From Bacteroidales bacterium (GTDB lineage: Bacteria; Bacteroidota; Bacteroidia; Bacteroidales; M50B96), in contig JAIOYV010000005.1 in the NCBI GenBank assembly GCA_021740905.1, forward strand, positions 1 through 64,000: a stretch of 64,000 nucleotides of DNA, written 5' to 3'. A program made the position numbers and the translations under genes. Below are positions 51,302 through 61,800 of the stretch, piece after piece; position 1 is the first letter of the stretch; every line of letters starts with the position of its first letter. The notes beneath the pieces are model-generated. The model saw only the letters and a program-made list of their open reading frames with translations. It was not told the origin of the DNA and did not search any database.

Positions 51302-54300
51302 ATGAAATCAATTACTGCAATAGACATTTTTAAAACCATAGTCCTGACAGGATCAATTATTTTGTTTAATTCATATTTTGTTCCTGGACAAAAGTTAGCT
51401 GATACCCTTATGGCGGATGAATATTGCCTAAACGCCGAATCCTTTTCGGTTGGGGCCAATTATGATAGTGCCTTATTATATTATCAGTATGCCGCTGATA
51501 TTTACATAAAAACTCAGATATGGGAAAAGTATATAAAATCGATGAATGGTGTCTGTGTACAAATCAGGGAGCTGAAAAATTATCCAAGGGCATTGGAATT
51601 GGCCGATTCTACCTATCAGATTGCAAAAGAGAAACTACCTCCCAATCATGTTCAAATAGGGAATTGTTTCAATATTTATAAAACCATATATGCCCTAATG
51701 GGCGATATGGTGCAATTGGAAATATACTCCCAAAAGGAAATCGACATTTTAAAGGAGAATTATGGAGAGAATCACCCTAAAGTTGCGGAAGCCTACCGGC
51801 AGACAGGATTAAGTTATTATCTTAAAGATGATTATGTGAAGAGTATGGATTACTATAATACAGCTATGCAAATCATGCTAAAAAGCGAAGAGCTTGACAG
51901 TATGTTGTTAGGCCGTATCTATGTGAGCCTTGGTAGCGGTTATCTATCTTTAAAAGAATTTGCAAAATCGAATTTATACTACAAAAAGGCATTGGCTCTT
52001 TTTACCCTTATTGATTACGATAATTATACTTTGATTGCCCATATTCATCTCGCCATGGGGAATAATTATTCAGCCATGCAAAAACAAAATCTATCCCTCA
52101 TATTTTATAAGCAAGCTTATGATATTGCGGAGAAATACCTAAAGGACAATGTATGGGGGGCTACAAAGATTTATGGATTGATGGCCATGGCGTACATACA
52201 TTTCTACGATGAAAGAGGAATTAGAGACCTAAACGGTATTGATGTAGTGAAAGTTGGGAATGAGCTATATGGTAGGACCTTACGGCTGTATGAATCAGTA
52301 TTGCCCCATGATCATAATTATATAGGTGCGGCCTGTTTAAACTATGGTTTGACTTTTTATTACCTTGAATCCCTCGATTCCGCAGAGCTCTATTTAAACC
52401 GTGCCGTCGAGATTTGTAGGCTGGATGAAATAACTAATTCAGAATATCTAGCGGTGGCCTATAATGATTTGGCCGCTATTTATTACAGCCGGGGAAACCA
52501 AAAATTAGCGAAGAAGTGTTACCAAAAATCGGTCGATTACCATTTAATCCACGATGGGAAATATAGCCAGGGAACTGCTTTCGCTTATCATCAATTGAGT
52601 TCGTCGTATATGCAGGAATTGAATTACGAAAGTGCGCTTTTTTGTGCTCAGAAAGCTTTGCAATCCAGTATCAAAGACTTTATGGATGATGATCCTTATA
52701 AAAATCCAAATGTTGATTCCTGCCATACCATTCAATTTTTATGTCCTGTCTTAGAAGCAAAAGGAAATGCCTTAACTGAAAAGTACAAACATCAATCGAA
52801 CAATATCAAAGACCTGGAGGCTGCCCTGGAAGCATATCATCTTTCTGGCAAGGTTATCAACGACATGATCGACCATCAAAGTGCAGAGAGTGGAAAGCTG
52901 TTTCATACCCAGCAAGCCTACGCCGTTCATTCCAAGTGTATCGATTTATGTTCCAAGTTGTACAAGCTCACCAACAATCCCACATACATAAATACTGCGT
53001 TCAGTTATTCGGAACAAAACCGTGCCCAGGTAGTGAAAGAATCGCTTCGTAATTCACTGTATTCAAACAATCATGCTGATATAGAGGATGAGGGATCAAA
53101 GGAGAGAGAACAAAAAGCAAATATTGCTTCCATAGAGAACCAGCTTATAGAAGAATTTAACCAAAATGGAATTAAAAACCTGAACAGAGTAGTGTCGCTC
53201 GAAAATGAATTGATTGATGAATATGTACGATACGACAGTATAAGAAATCGAAACCGTGAATATGAAAAACCAGAATCGATTTCTGCGACCCTGGAAAGGC
53301 AGGTTTCGGCCAAATCTGTTTCGCCGGTTGATGTTTTTGCCTATCTGAAAACCGATAACGCTGCCCTGATTGAGTATTTTCTTAGCGATACCGTGTTGCA
53401 TATTTTTGCCTTTGCCGGGGGTGAATTTCAATTTCAATCGGTCAGTATTGATACTTCATTTAAGGGCCTTGCCAACCAATTTATAAAGTGCACCGGCAAT
53501 GCGGAGTATATTTACGAGCATCCAAAACAGGCTTTTGATATCTATAAAAAATCGGCACACAAGCTTTACACTGTTTTGTTTCCTCCCGAAATTTCTATGC
53601 TGATAAAAAACACGCCGAAATTGCATATTGTTGCCGATGGTATTTTGCACTACTTGTCGTTTGATGCACTGCTTGTGGATGCGCCCGATGATTCAGAAAA
53701 TTATCAATCGCTGAACTATTTGATACACGGGAAATCTATTTCTTATTCCTATTCGGCAGCAATGCTTTTGCTCAACAAAACTAAGTTACATGCCCAAGAG
53801 TTATATGCGGGCTATGCCCCGGTTTACGATACGGAGGGTCTTGCCAATAGTCAGGATTTAATGGTATTCAGGAGTTTTCGGAGTGCCCCCGTTCCGTTGA
53901 AAGGTAATACAATGGAGATTGAATCGACAGCAGGTTTTTTCAATGGCGATAGTTTTACCGGTGAATATGCCAACGAGAAGGTATTTAAAGAAACAGCTTC
54001 AAAATATAATATCCTGCACCTGGCCATGCATGCTTTGTTAGATGTGGAAGATCCGTTGGAATCGAAATTGATTTTCGCACAAAACAAGGACATGGTTGAA
54101 GATAATTTCCTGAATTGCCATGAGATTTATGGGCTTAATCTAAATGCCAACCTGGCTGTACTGAGTGCTTGCCAGACCGCTGCCGGGCAAATCGAAAAGG
54201 GCGAGGGGGTGATGAGCCTGACCCGTGCTTTCATGTATGCCGGTGTGCCCAGCATTGTTTCTACCCTATGGCTTGCCGACGATGCCAGCACAAAAGACAT

Positions 54301-54574
54301 CATGCTTGGCTTTTTCGATGGCTTGGCCAGCAAACTGCCCAAAGATGAAGCCCTTCGCCAAAGCAAACTGAAATACCTAAAAAATGCTGACCCTGTTTTT
54401 GCGCATCCCTTTTACTGGGCAAATTTTATTCTGGTGGGCGACAACCATCCAATATCAATGACCGGAAAAAACAGGAATGGAAATGTACTGTTGATTTCGA
54501 TTTTGGGTTTTGCCTTTCTTCTGACTGCCATTATTGTTATTCGTAAAAGGCGATCTTTAGGTCGGGGATATTAG
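51302..54574 (+). CDS. Membrane-anchored TPR-CHAT (caspase-like) protease
   Basis: 1090 residues from ATG 51302, chosen because MKSITAIDIFKTIVLTGSIILF is a signal helix; ATG 51269 gives 11 more. About ten TPR-like repeats lie between residues 35 and 470. A coiled-coil/linker (about 580-660) and the CHAT domain (about 690-1045) follow, with the catalytic His910 in LHLAMHALLD and Cys957 in LSACQTAAG. A C-terminal helix (about 1062-1083) precedes RKRRSLG. CHAT domains are caspase-like cysteine peptidases; TPRs usually recruit partners. The signal helix and the C-terminal helix followed by Arg/Lys suggest that TPR and CHAT face the periplasm. The neighbours, an ECF sigma/TPR anti-sigma pair on the other strand, suggest a signalling role. 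Confidence 0.85.
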   Translation: MKSITAIDIFKTIVLTGSIILFNSYFVPGQKLADTLMADEYCLNAESFSVGANYDSALLYYQYAADIYIKTQIWEKYIKSMNGVCVQIRELKNYPRALELADSTYQIAKEKLPPNHVQIGNCFNIYKTIYALMGDMVQLEIYSQKEIDILKENYGENHPKVAEAYRQTGLSYYLKDDYVKSMDYYNTAMQIMLKSEELDSMLLGRIYVSLGSGYLSLKEFAKSNLYYKKALALFTLIDYDNYTLIAHIHLAMGNNYSAMQKQNLSLIFYKQAYDIAEKYLKDNVWGATKIYGLMAMAYIHFYDERGIRDLNGIDVVKVGNELYGRTLRLYESVLPHDHNYIGAACLNYGLTFYYLESLDSAELYLNRAVEICRLDEITNSEYLAVAYNDLAAIYYSRGNQKLAKKCYQKSVDYHLIHDGKYSQGTAFAYHQLSSSYMQELNYESALFCAQKALQSSIKDFMDDDPYKNPNVDSCHTIQFLCPVLEAKGNALTEKYKHQSNNIKDLEAALEAYHLSGKVINDMIDHQSAESGKLFHTQQAYAVHSKCIDLCSKLYKLTNNPTYINTAFSYSEQNRAQVVKESLRNSLYSNNHADIEDEGSKEREQKANIASIENQLIEEFNQNGIKNLNRVVSLENELIDEYVRYDSIRNRNREYEKPESISATLERQVSAKSVSPVDVFAYLKTDNAALIEYFLSDTVLHIFAFAGGEFQFQSVSIDTSFKGLANQFIKCTGNAEYIYEHPKQAFDIYKKSAHKLYTVLFPPEISMLIKNTPKLHIVADGILHYLSFDALLVDAPDDSENYQSLNYLIHGKSISYSYSAAMLLLNKTKLHAQELYAGYAPVYDTEGLANSQDLMVFRSFRSAPVPLKGNTMEIESTAGFFNGDSFTGEYANEKVFKETASKYNILHLAMHALLDVEDPLESKLIFAQNKDMVEDNFLNCHEIYGLNLNANLAVLSACQTAAGQIEKGEGVMSLTRAFMYAGVPSIVSTLWLADDASTKDIMLGFFDGLASKLPKDEALRQSKLKYLKNADPVFAHPFYWANFILVGDNHPISMTGKNRNGNVLLISILGFAFLLTAIIVIRKRRSLGRGY

Positions 54575-54710
54575 AAGATAGATATCCTAGACTTCAGTCC
54601 AGCATCCTTATAATGGCCTAAAAGGCCGATTCCAGTTGCATATCACAAAACTCCGAGCTTAAGCTGCGGGGCTATTGATCCTGCCGATTTTTTGATTGAT
54701 CTCAAAGGTT

Positions 54711-55415
54711 TTAAAAGTATTTCTCCAAAATCTCCTTTGCCGCTTCTTTTCTAAAATGATTTTCCGATCCGGCAATTTGCGTGAAAATTTCCCCTGCCTT
54801 TTCAACCTCTCCCGACTCGAACAAGGCGATGGCCAAAAACCACAGTGCAGCATTGTTTTCCGGATTATTGGATACTAATACCTGATCAAAAAACGAAATC
54901 GATTTCCTGATATTGACTTTTTCTTTGGTCCATAAAAGACTGATGCCGGCATATAAGCTGGCCCCATTGTTATCTGGGTTTTGATTGGCTATGGATTCAA
55001 ACAATTGGGCAGATTGCCAGAATTCCCCTTTGCCATAAAGTGAAAAAGCCTTATCCATTGTCGAAGTGTTGGCATTGCCCCCATCCCCTCTGAAGCTTGC
55101 TCTGCCAGGGTATTTCATGTATTCATCGCAGATAAGGGATTCTTTCTGCATTAAATATACCCCTGTCGGGATTAAGATCAAAAGGAGTATGGCAACCCAC
55201 TTCAAAGCCGGGGAAATATGGATAGTCCTTGTTTTCGGATATTCCTGATCGAGCTTCCTCAGCTTTTGTTTTATGCCGTGCCTGAAAGCAATTTGGGTGG
55301 CAACCCGTGCAAACTCATCGGAAAGCTGTTCGTCCACCTCCAACCTATTTTCGAAGGCAACACGCTCAGCCTCGCTCATTTCATTGTTCAGGTATTTAAT
55401 AATCTCATTTTTCAT
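54711..55415 (-). CDS. Membrane anti-sigma-like protein with periplasmic TPR region
   Basis: 234 residues. The N-terminal 65 residues (KYLNNEMSEAERVAFENRLEVDEQLSDEFA) follow the start of Bacteroidota anti-sigma factors. A helix at 71-89 spans the membrane, and the C-terminal TPR region (about 115-230: MDKAFSLYGKGEFWQSAQLFES, SLYAGISLLWTKEK, AALWFLAIALFESGEVEKA) would be periplasmic. It overlaps the upstream ECF sigma gene by 11 bp, a translational-coupling layout. It probably binds that sigma factor and releases it on a signal sensed through the TPRs. Function by context, not direct evidence. Confidence 0.8.
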   Translation of the reverse strand: MKNEIIKYLNNEMSEAERVAFENRLEVDEQLSDEFARVATQIAFRHGIKQKLRKLDQEYPKTRTIHISPALKWVAILLLILIPTGVYLMQKESLICDEYMKYPGRASFRGDGGNANTSTMDKAFSLYGKGEFWQSAQLFESIANQNPDNNGASLYAGISLLWTKEKVNIRKSISFFDQVLVSNNPENNAALWFLAIALFESGEVEKAGEIFTQIAGSENHFRKEAAKEILEKYF

Positions 55416-55980
55416 TATCCCATTGTCCTTTCATAAGTAAGTTGAATTGTACCTGGAACGCATTTCTGGCCCGTAATGTTTCTGTTTTTATGCTGTTTCG
55501 TGTTGTCCCCAATTCATCGGCAAGCTCTTGCTGGCTTTGACCATAAACATATTGTGCTATTAAAAGTTTGTTGTGCTTCGGCACCAAAGTGTTCATGGCC
55601 ATCCATATTTTTTCCTTGGTAGCTTCAGGCATTCCATTTATCGAAACAAACCCAGGATCCAAAATCATTTCTTTTTCCTTTTCGGTATCTTTCTTCTTTC
55701 TGCGAACAAAGTCGATCATAGTATTGCGAATAGTTGTCTTTAAAAAATCGAAAGGGTTAATATTTATTTTCTGCTTATCAACGGCTTTAAGGACCTTCTC
55801 AAAAGCCTCCGACCTGCAATCCTCAATTTCTTCTCTCGAAAGCCCCATGCCCTTACCGGTCGTAAAACAATATTTGTATGTTTTCAACCACATCTGCCCG
55901 AATGCTGTATCCCTTTCATCCTCATTGCCATATAGTAGCTTTAAAAGCCGTTTGTTGTTTGAAAAATCGAATTTGCCCAC
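55405..55980 (-). CDS. ECF-type RNA polymerase sigma factor, paired with the TPR anti-sigma gene
   Basis: 191 residues from GTG 55980. Region 2 spans about 22-100 (FGQMWLKTYKYCFTTGKGMGLSREEIEDCRSEAFEKVLKA, FDFLKTTIRNTMIDFVRRKK) and region 4 about 125-180 (MNTLVPKHNKLLIAQYVYGQSQQELADELGTTRNSIKTETLRARNAF). The coupling to the next gene and the convergent CHAT gene make a sigma/anti-sigma/protease set. Such sets recur in Bacteroidota, in my memory; the target regulon is unknown. Confidence 0.88.
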   Translation of the reverse strand: MGKFDFSNNKRLLKLLYGNEDERDTAFGQMWLKTYKYCFTTGKGMGLSREEIEDCRSEAFEKVLKAVDKQKININPFDFLKTTIRNTMIDFVRRKKKDTEKEKEMILDPGFVSINGMPEATKEKIWMAMNTLVPKHNKLLIAQYVYGQSQQELADELGTTRNSIKTETLRARNAFQVQFNLLMKGQWDNEK

Positions 55981-56282
55981 AAGTATCCCTATTTATGATA
56001 GACTGAAAATTAGAACAAGGTAAACGTCAAAGATAAAAAAAATAAAATTCATGTTTACCAAATTAAAAAGATCAGTCTTATTATATAAGGACTTAAAAAG
56101 AAAGGAGTATAAGAACAAGTTTGTTTTTCGATTGGTGGAAAATGCAATTGGCCAAACAACTGGTTAACATCATGCAAAACAGCCCATTGTCCAGACCAAA
56201 GGATTAAGACAAAAATAATTGAATTGATGCAAAACACCCTGGAAATAGATTAATCAAAATATTAACACATAAATAAAGAACT
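55981..56282. other. Intergenic region, no gene seen
   Basis: About 300 bp between the sigma gene (minus) and the micro-ORF (plus). AT-rich, with short AAT/TTT runs. No repeat and no clear -33/-7 pair. A 60-codon minus-strand frame at 56055-56237 has no coding character. Confidence 0.5.
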
Positions 56283-56384
56283 ATGAAAAAGATTACAATT
56301 TTAACAGTACTGGCAATTCTATTTGCCATGAGTGCCAATGCTATAGTTTGGCGTATGAACAACCACTCAGTTGAAAACGAATGA
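56283..56384 (+). CDS. 33-residue signal-peptide micro-ORF
   Basis: The frame encodes MKKITILTVLAILFAMSANA, a compact signal peptide with AxA-like cleavage (ANA), followed by IVWRMNNHSVENE and TGA. The second micro-ORF at 58702-58773 is clearly related in DNA and peptide. After the TGA at 56382-56384 the same frame continues with a second TGA and then 21 codons, QKDGGGEKIRFNEGGGL among them, before a third TGA. So it is a short exported peptide, or a longer one broken by two Trp-to-stop changes. No family is recognised. The next gene, a TPR-HTH regulator, starts 364 bp downstream. Confidence 0.55.
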   Translation: MKKITILTVLAILFAMSANAIVWRMNNHSVENE

Positions 56385-56478
56385 TTTTGAACAAACCAAA
56401 AAGATGGTGGTGGTGAAAAGATAAGATTTAATGAAGGAGGAGGATTGTGAGGTGATTTTCTAAACCCCCACATTTGCC

Positions 56479-56506
56479 GTAGAGGCCTTGCTTGCAAGGT
56501 CTCTAC
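56479..56506 (+). terminator. Strong hairpin, possible terminator of the micro-ORF unit
   Basis: GTAGAGGCCTTG (56479-56490) pairs with CAAGGTCTCTAC (56495-56506), one G·U, four-nt loop. ATTTTCTG follows, so the U-tract is short. It lies 95 bp after the micro-ORF stop. The rest of 56507-56747 has no gene. Confidence 0.65.
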
Positions 56507-56747
56507 ATTTTCTGTTAATATCTATTCGTATGGGTGGCTATTGTTATTTAGATTAAATCAACGGAGAAGTTATGTGCCCTGTTTATCAGTAATGTAACAA
56601 TAAAATATGCCACCTGTAAATTGAAGGTAAAAATGAATATATAATTGGGAAATGCCTATTTTGTAAGCATCAAAGAAAGGAAAAAACCAGAGAGGAAAAC
56701 GATTTAGGTATCGTGCAATAAATATTTACAAAGGATAAGATTTACTT

Positions 56748-58511
56748 ATGAAGTATGTAACATTTATGATGTTGGCTTTTATTGCCAATTTCTTAACATT
56801 GTTTGTCGTGATCGCAAGCAACCCAACAAGCCAGGATTCCATTTTATCGCAAGCCGACAGCTTATATAAAAGATACGATTTGAAGCACGCTTTGCCATTG
56901 TACGAGTCTCAGTATTGTATGCTGAAATCTGAAAAGGAGAAAGCCCATGTGCAACTTAAAATTGGGACCTGTTTTTACTATACAGGAAAATTAAAAGAAT
57001 CGCTGGCTTATGCCGATTCTTCAACTGAATTTTTTAAGCAGGTCAATGATTCGGTCAAATTATGCGAAGCTTACATTTTAGCAGGAAGTGCGACAAGCCT
57101 ATTAAGTCGCTTTGAGGAATCGGTCAACTTTCATTTGATGGCTTTATCAATAGCTAAAGCACTCAACCTGGCAAGCATTTCTGATTGCTACGCAAATCTT
57201 GGGACTTTGAAAAGAAATATGGGCAGATACAGGGAGGCATTGCATTATTACCGCTTAGGTTTAGCGATTGATACTGAGAAAGGTGATTCGCTATATATGG
57301 GGATTGGATTCAACGACATAGCCGGTACCTATTTATACACAAAGGATTATGATAGTGCATCGTATTTTTTCAAGATAGCCTATCCTATCCTTGAAAAGTT
57401 CCAGGCCATGGACAACCTTGCTGTTATGTACAACGGCTTTGGCTTAATTGCTGCGGATAAGCACCAATACGATTCAGCTTTAACCTATCATCAAAAAGCA
57501 TTTGAAATAAACAAGAAACTTGGGCGTATTGATCAAACCGCGGTCAATTTGAACAACATAGGGTCAATGTACTCAAAACAAGGAAAGCCTGACATTGCCA
57601 ATACCTATGTTTTGCAAGCCCTCGAAATAAACAGGAAAGTTGGAAGCCTTCAGTTGGTGCGGGAAAATTACAAGAGCCTGGCTTCCAATCACTACGCACT
57701 GAAACAGTATAAAGATGCTTTCGACTACACGTATGCCTATAACAAGTTGAGCGATACCTTATTTCAAAAAGACATGAACGAGCGTATTGCCAAAATGCAG
57801 GTCGAATTCGAAACCAGGGAAAAGCAAGACAAGATTCAACTACAGGAACTGAGCATTGAGAATTACCAGAATAAATTATTGCGCAAAAAATGGCAAATAG
57901 GTAGCCTGGTTATCCTTTTGTTGATTGTTGTTTTATCGGTGGTGCTTTTTTTCCGCCAACGCAACCTTACCCACAAATCGGAAAGGGAACGGTTGGCACA
58001 GCAGATCGAAAAGGATGAAGAGATTAACCACTTGCTGAACGAAAAAATTGAAATCCAACAACGGGAGTTCCTTTCAAATGCAGTCATCATCGAGAAGCAG
58101 TCGAACTTGTACGACGAAATAAAGCAGCAATTGACCACTATCGACCCCAACAACGGGATCGAAAATTCGATAAAAAAAGTGGTCCGCTTGATCGATTCTA
58201 AAAGGGACAACCACATCAACGTGCTAATTGAATCGTACAAAAAGATTAAGCCGGGTTTTTTAGAAAAAGTAAAAGAACATTACCCTAAAATTACCCCAAA
58301 CGATTTGGCATACATCCCCATCTTTCAACAGCCCCTCGACAATAAAAAAATTGCCGAGGTACTCGGGATTGAGGTGAAAACTGTTGAGCAAAGGAATTAT
58401 CGGCTGCGCAAAAAGCTTAATCTCGAAAAATCAGCAAACCTGAAGGAGTTTTTCGATGCCTTCTATGCCAACATACAAGAACAATCGCAAACAACGGTTA
58501 CACATACTTGA
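56748..58511 (+). CDS. Membrane-bound TPR protein with C-terminal LuxR-type HTH
   Basis: 587 residues. A signal helix is at about 4-24. At least six TPRs lie between 30 and 335 (for example YTGKLKESLAYADSSTEFF, YREALHYYRLGLAI, KHQYDSALTYHQKAFEINKKLG, QYKDAFDYTYAYNKL). A membrane helix (WQIGSLVILLLIVVLSVVLFF) sits at about 382-402, a cytoplasmic coiled coil at about 405-450, and a HTH domain at about 515-570 (DNKKIAEVLGIEVKTVEQRNYRLRKKL). This is the Bacteroidota type of one-piece regulator with periplasmic TPRs and a cytoplasmic DNA-binding domain. It lies between two related micro-ORFs and upstream of a giant adhesin gene that may be its target. Confidence 0.88.
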   Translation: MKYVTFMMLAFIANFLTLFVVIASNPTSQDSILSQADSLYKRYDLKHALPLYESQYCMLKSEKEKAHVQLKIGTCFYYTGKLKESLAYADSSTEFFKQVNDSVKLCEAYILAGSATSLLSRFEESVNFHLMALSIAKALNLASISDCYANLGTLKRNMGRYREALHYYRLGLAIDTEKGDSLYMGIGFNDIAGTYLYTKDYDSASYFFKIAYPILEKFQAMDNLAVMYNGFGLIAADKHQYDSALTYHQKAFEINKKLGRIDQTAVNLNNIGSMYSKQGKPDIANTYVLQALEINRKVGSLQLVRENYKSLASNHYALKQYKDAFDYTYAYNKLSDTLFQKDMNERIAKMQVEFETREKQDKIQLQELSIENYQNKLLRKKWQIGSLVILLLIVVLSVVLFFRQRNLTHKSERERLAQQIEKDEEINHLLNEKIEIQQREFLSNAVIIEKQSNLYDEIKQQLTTIDPNNGIENSIKKVVRLIDSKRDNHINVLIESYKKIKPGFLEKVKEHYPKITPNDLAYIPIFQQPLDNKKIAEVLGIEVKTVEQRNYRLRKKLNLEKSANLKEFFDAFYANIQEQSQTTVTHT

Positions 58512-58701
58512 TAACATGACATATAAACACTATTTAGAATAAATAAAGATTTAACGGCAATCCGCTTTGTCGTGCTTTTGTCGAGTAAAACCAATAGGAC
58601 GTATGCTTTGTGAAAGCTATTTTTACGGGATGCAATCAGGGACATCCCGAAAACAGGAAACATATTATTTAAGACCAAAATAAACCAAAAACAAAACGAT
58701 T

Positions 58702-58773
58702 ATGAAAAAGATTAAGATTTTAACTGAGTGGCCTTTCCTTTTAGCTATGAGTGCCAATGCAATAACATGGTAG
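58702..58773 (+). pseudogene. Second micro-ORF (23 residues), shortened paralogue of the 56283 one
   Basis: The frame reads MKKIKILTEWPFLLAMSANA then ITW and TAG. At both ends it matches the 56283 peptide (MKKI.ILT and AMSANAI.W), at DNA level too, while the hydrophobic core is altered (EWPFLL for VLAILF). After the TAG the frame continues VNSREL to TAA, weakly like MNNHSVEN of the other copy. I interpret it as a decaying copy, but a short peptide cannot be excluded. It lies between the TPR-HTH regulator stop (58511) and the adhesin start (58833). Confidence 0.45.
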
Positions 58774-58832
58774 GTAAACAGCCGAGAATTATAAACCAAA
58801 TTCCAAAATATTAACTATTAAAACTTTGTACA

Positions 58833-61800
58833 ATGAGAAAATTTTTAATGTTATTAATTGTGACCCTAACCTTTAATGGGCTAAAGAGTGAGCTACAGGC
58901 TCAATACGTTCAAGCAAATTTTACTGCCTCTGATACTTCTGTTTTCGTGGGAGACACAATATACCTTACAGACCTTTCAACAGGTTATCCAGTTTGGTGG
59001 GAATGGAACTTTGGCGACGGTTCATATAGTTGGGATCAGAATCCTATTCATGTGTATCAAACATCCGGTGTTTTTTCTGTTTCATTATTTATAATGGATG
59101 TGATGGCAGAGTTTGATGATTATCTTATTAAAACAAATTACATTGAAGTAACCGAACAAACTACAAATCCTTTAAATGCTAATTTTAGTACTTCCAACAC
59201 AACAATTAACTTAGGTGACACAATCCAATTCACCGACCTCTCCACTGGTGACCCAATAAGTTGGCTTTGGAGTTTTGGTGATGGGACAATAGATACAATT
59301 CAGAACGCCTGGCATGTATTTCAAATAGCTGGAAGCTATAGCATAATGCTTATTGTTGAAAATAATGTGCAGGAATTAGATACACAAACTATGTCTATTA
59401 CAATTGTGGTTCCAGGAACTTCCATGATATCTCCTTATGATATTTCAGGTGCTCCGGGAGATAATGGAATTGTTATGGGCTTAAATTTAGAAAATACAGA
59501 AAGTGTGTCCATGATCCAATTTAGGGTGGTTAACAATTCTCATCCTGACATACTTTTTCACCAAGGGAATTCTGATTTTTTTACTTCACGCGTTTCAGGT
59601 TATTTTGGTGGAGCATCAGCATCCAATGGTTTATACACAATACATTTTAGCCCTTCATTACCATTAGGAAATGGTTCAATATTCAATTGTAGTATAAATA
59701 TTGCTTCAACAACATTACCAGGGAATTATCCCTTATATTTGACAGATCTTTTATTAGTACATGGCACAGGTGACACAATACCTATTCAATCTGGGTTTGG
59801 TTTGGTTTCAGTTAATGGATCACAAGTTTTGAATGCTGAGTTCTTTTCAATGAATATGACAGGGAATGCTCCTTTTGCAATTCAGTTTAATGATCTCTCA
59901 ACTGGCAATCCAGTTAGTTGGTTATGGGATTTTGGAGATGGTACAGTAGATACTGTACAAAATCCTTTACATATTTATCAATCTGGAGGCTTGTACTCAG
60001 TATCATTGCAAGTATCTAATGGTATAGAAACAGATACACGGGTATTTGAAGATTATATAAACATTTTAGGACCTGTAACGACCCAATATTATGCCTCAGA
60101 TACAGTGATCAACTTGGGCGACACCATCTATTTCTTCGACCAGTCAATTGGTAATCCAACGAGCTGGTATTGGGAATTTGGCGATGGCACAAGTTCATCA
60201 GACCAAAATCCAATACATGTTTATCAGGATGATGGTGTATATAATGTGTCTTTGATCGTTTCAAATGGGGCTTTTAGTGATACACTTTTTCTCATTAATT
60301 ATATTGCTGTTATTTTTACTGTGGATGCAAATTATCTTGCATATTATCCTCTGAATGGTAATGCAAATGATTCGAGTGGAAATGGTTTTCATGGCGTTCT
60401 ATCTGGGCAGACACCTACTTCTGATCGATTTGGAAATCTAAATTCTGCCCTTTCTTTTAATGGTAATAGTATTCAAACAACATTTAATTGGTCTACTGAA
60501 ATTACGGATTCAAGTTCTTTTCATATAGTGGTTTGGTTCAAACCTGCTGCAATACAAGATATGTATGTCTTTGGCGAAACAAGTTATCAAAACGCAACTT
60601 ACCTTGGTATGAATATAGCAGGTTATCATATTAGATTAAAAGGAGGGACAGGTTTCGGAGGAATAGCATATCCTTTTGATGGAAATTGGCACATGGCTTC
60701 AATTGGTACAGATGGTTCAAACATTGTATTGAGTGTTGATACGTGGATATCGAGTGGGACTGATTGGGGTCCTTCGCTTGGCTCCAATTTGCTTATTGGA
60801 GATCATGGAGATCATTATTTTAGTGCTTTTAATGGAGCAATTGACGAGTTGATGATATTTGATAAATTGCTTACATCTAATGAACTGTTAAATTTATTTG
60901 ATGCAAGTAATCCTAGTTTTTTGGCTGACTTTAAAGCCGATTATAACTTTGGGTTCTCTCCTCTATCTATTCAATTTACAGATTTGACTTCAGCCTACCC
61001 AGATAATTGGTTGTGGGATTTTGGAGATGGGACTTACTCAACACAGCAAAATCCAATACATACCTATCTTGTAAATGGAAGCTTCGATGTTTCACTGATT
61101 GCATCAAATTCTAATTTTACTGACACTGTAGTAAAGACAGATTTTATTGTTGTTGATGACTATACTGAAGGTGATTTGTGGATTCACATGAATTCATATT
61201 CCTCTCCTCCTGCACAATATTATCATAGCCTTTCAAATATTTCAGATAGCACTATACTCTTTTTTGGAAGTGGCGAAACATGGTTGTATGATATACAGAA
61301 TAAATGGCAACAGCTTTTTCCAACAAATCAACCCGCAAATAGGAATCTACATGCTATGGCATACATAGATGAGGGTAAAGTTTTATTGTATGGAGGATCA
61401 GTGGGGAATACAGAAACATGGTTGTTTGTTTTGGACTCTTTAAATTGGTTTGAGAAAAGTCCACTTACAAGTCCCCCTGCAAAAGTTGCTCATTCAATGG
61501 CACATGCAGGTAATGATAAGGTACTTATGTTTGGAGGAGAGTCTCCATTTAATAATGAAACTTGGATTTATGATTTAAGCGAAAATAATTGGCAGCAAAA
61601 GACCAATTCTATTTTATCTCCTACTTCAAGAGGAACTAATGGCATTTCCTATATAGGAGAGGAAAAAGTTATCATTTTTGGTGGATGGACAGGTAATGTT
61701 TATGCATCGGACAAGATGTGGTTATTTGATTTGTCAAACGACAACTGGACCCAACTATCTAATGGAGGTCCTTCTGTTAGGGATCGTATGGCAATGGAAT

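Noticed and set aside
56382-56393. TGA recoding (Trp or selenocysteine) in the micro-ORF
   Set aside because: TGA ends other genes here (dapB, cheap to see at 21803-21805), and no SECIS-like hairpin or Sec-enzyme motif is visible; pseudogene decay is simpler.
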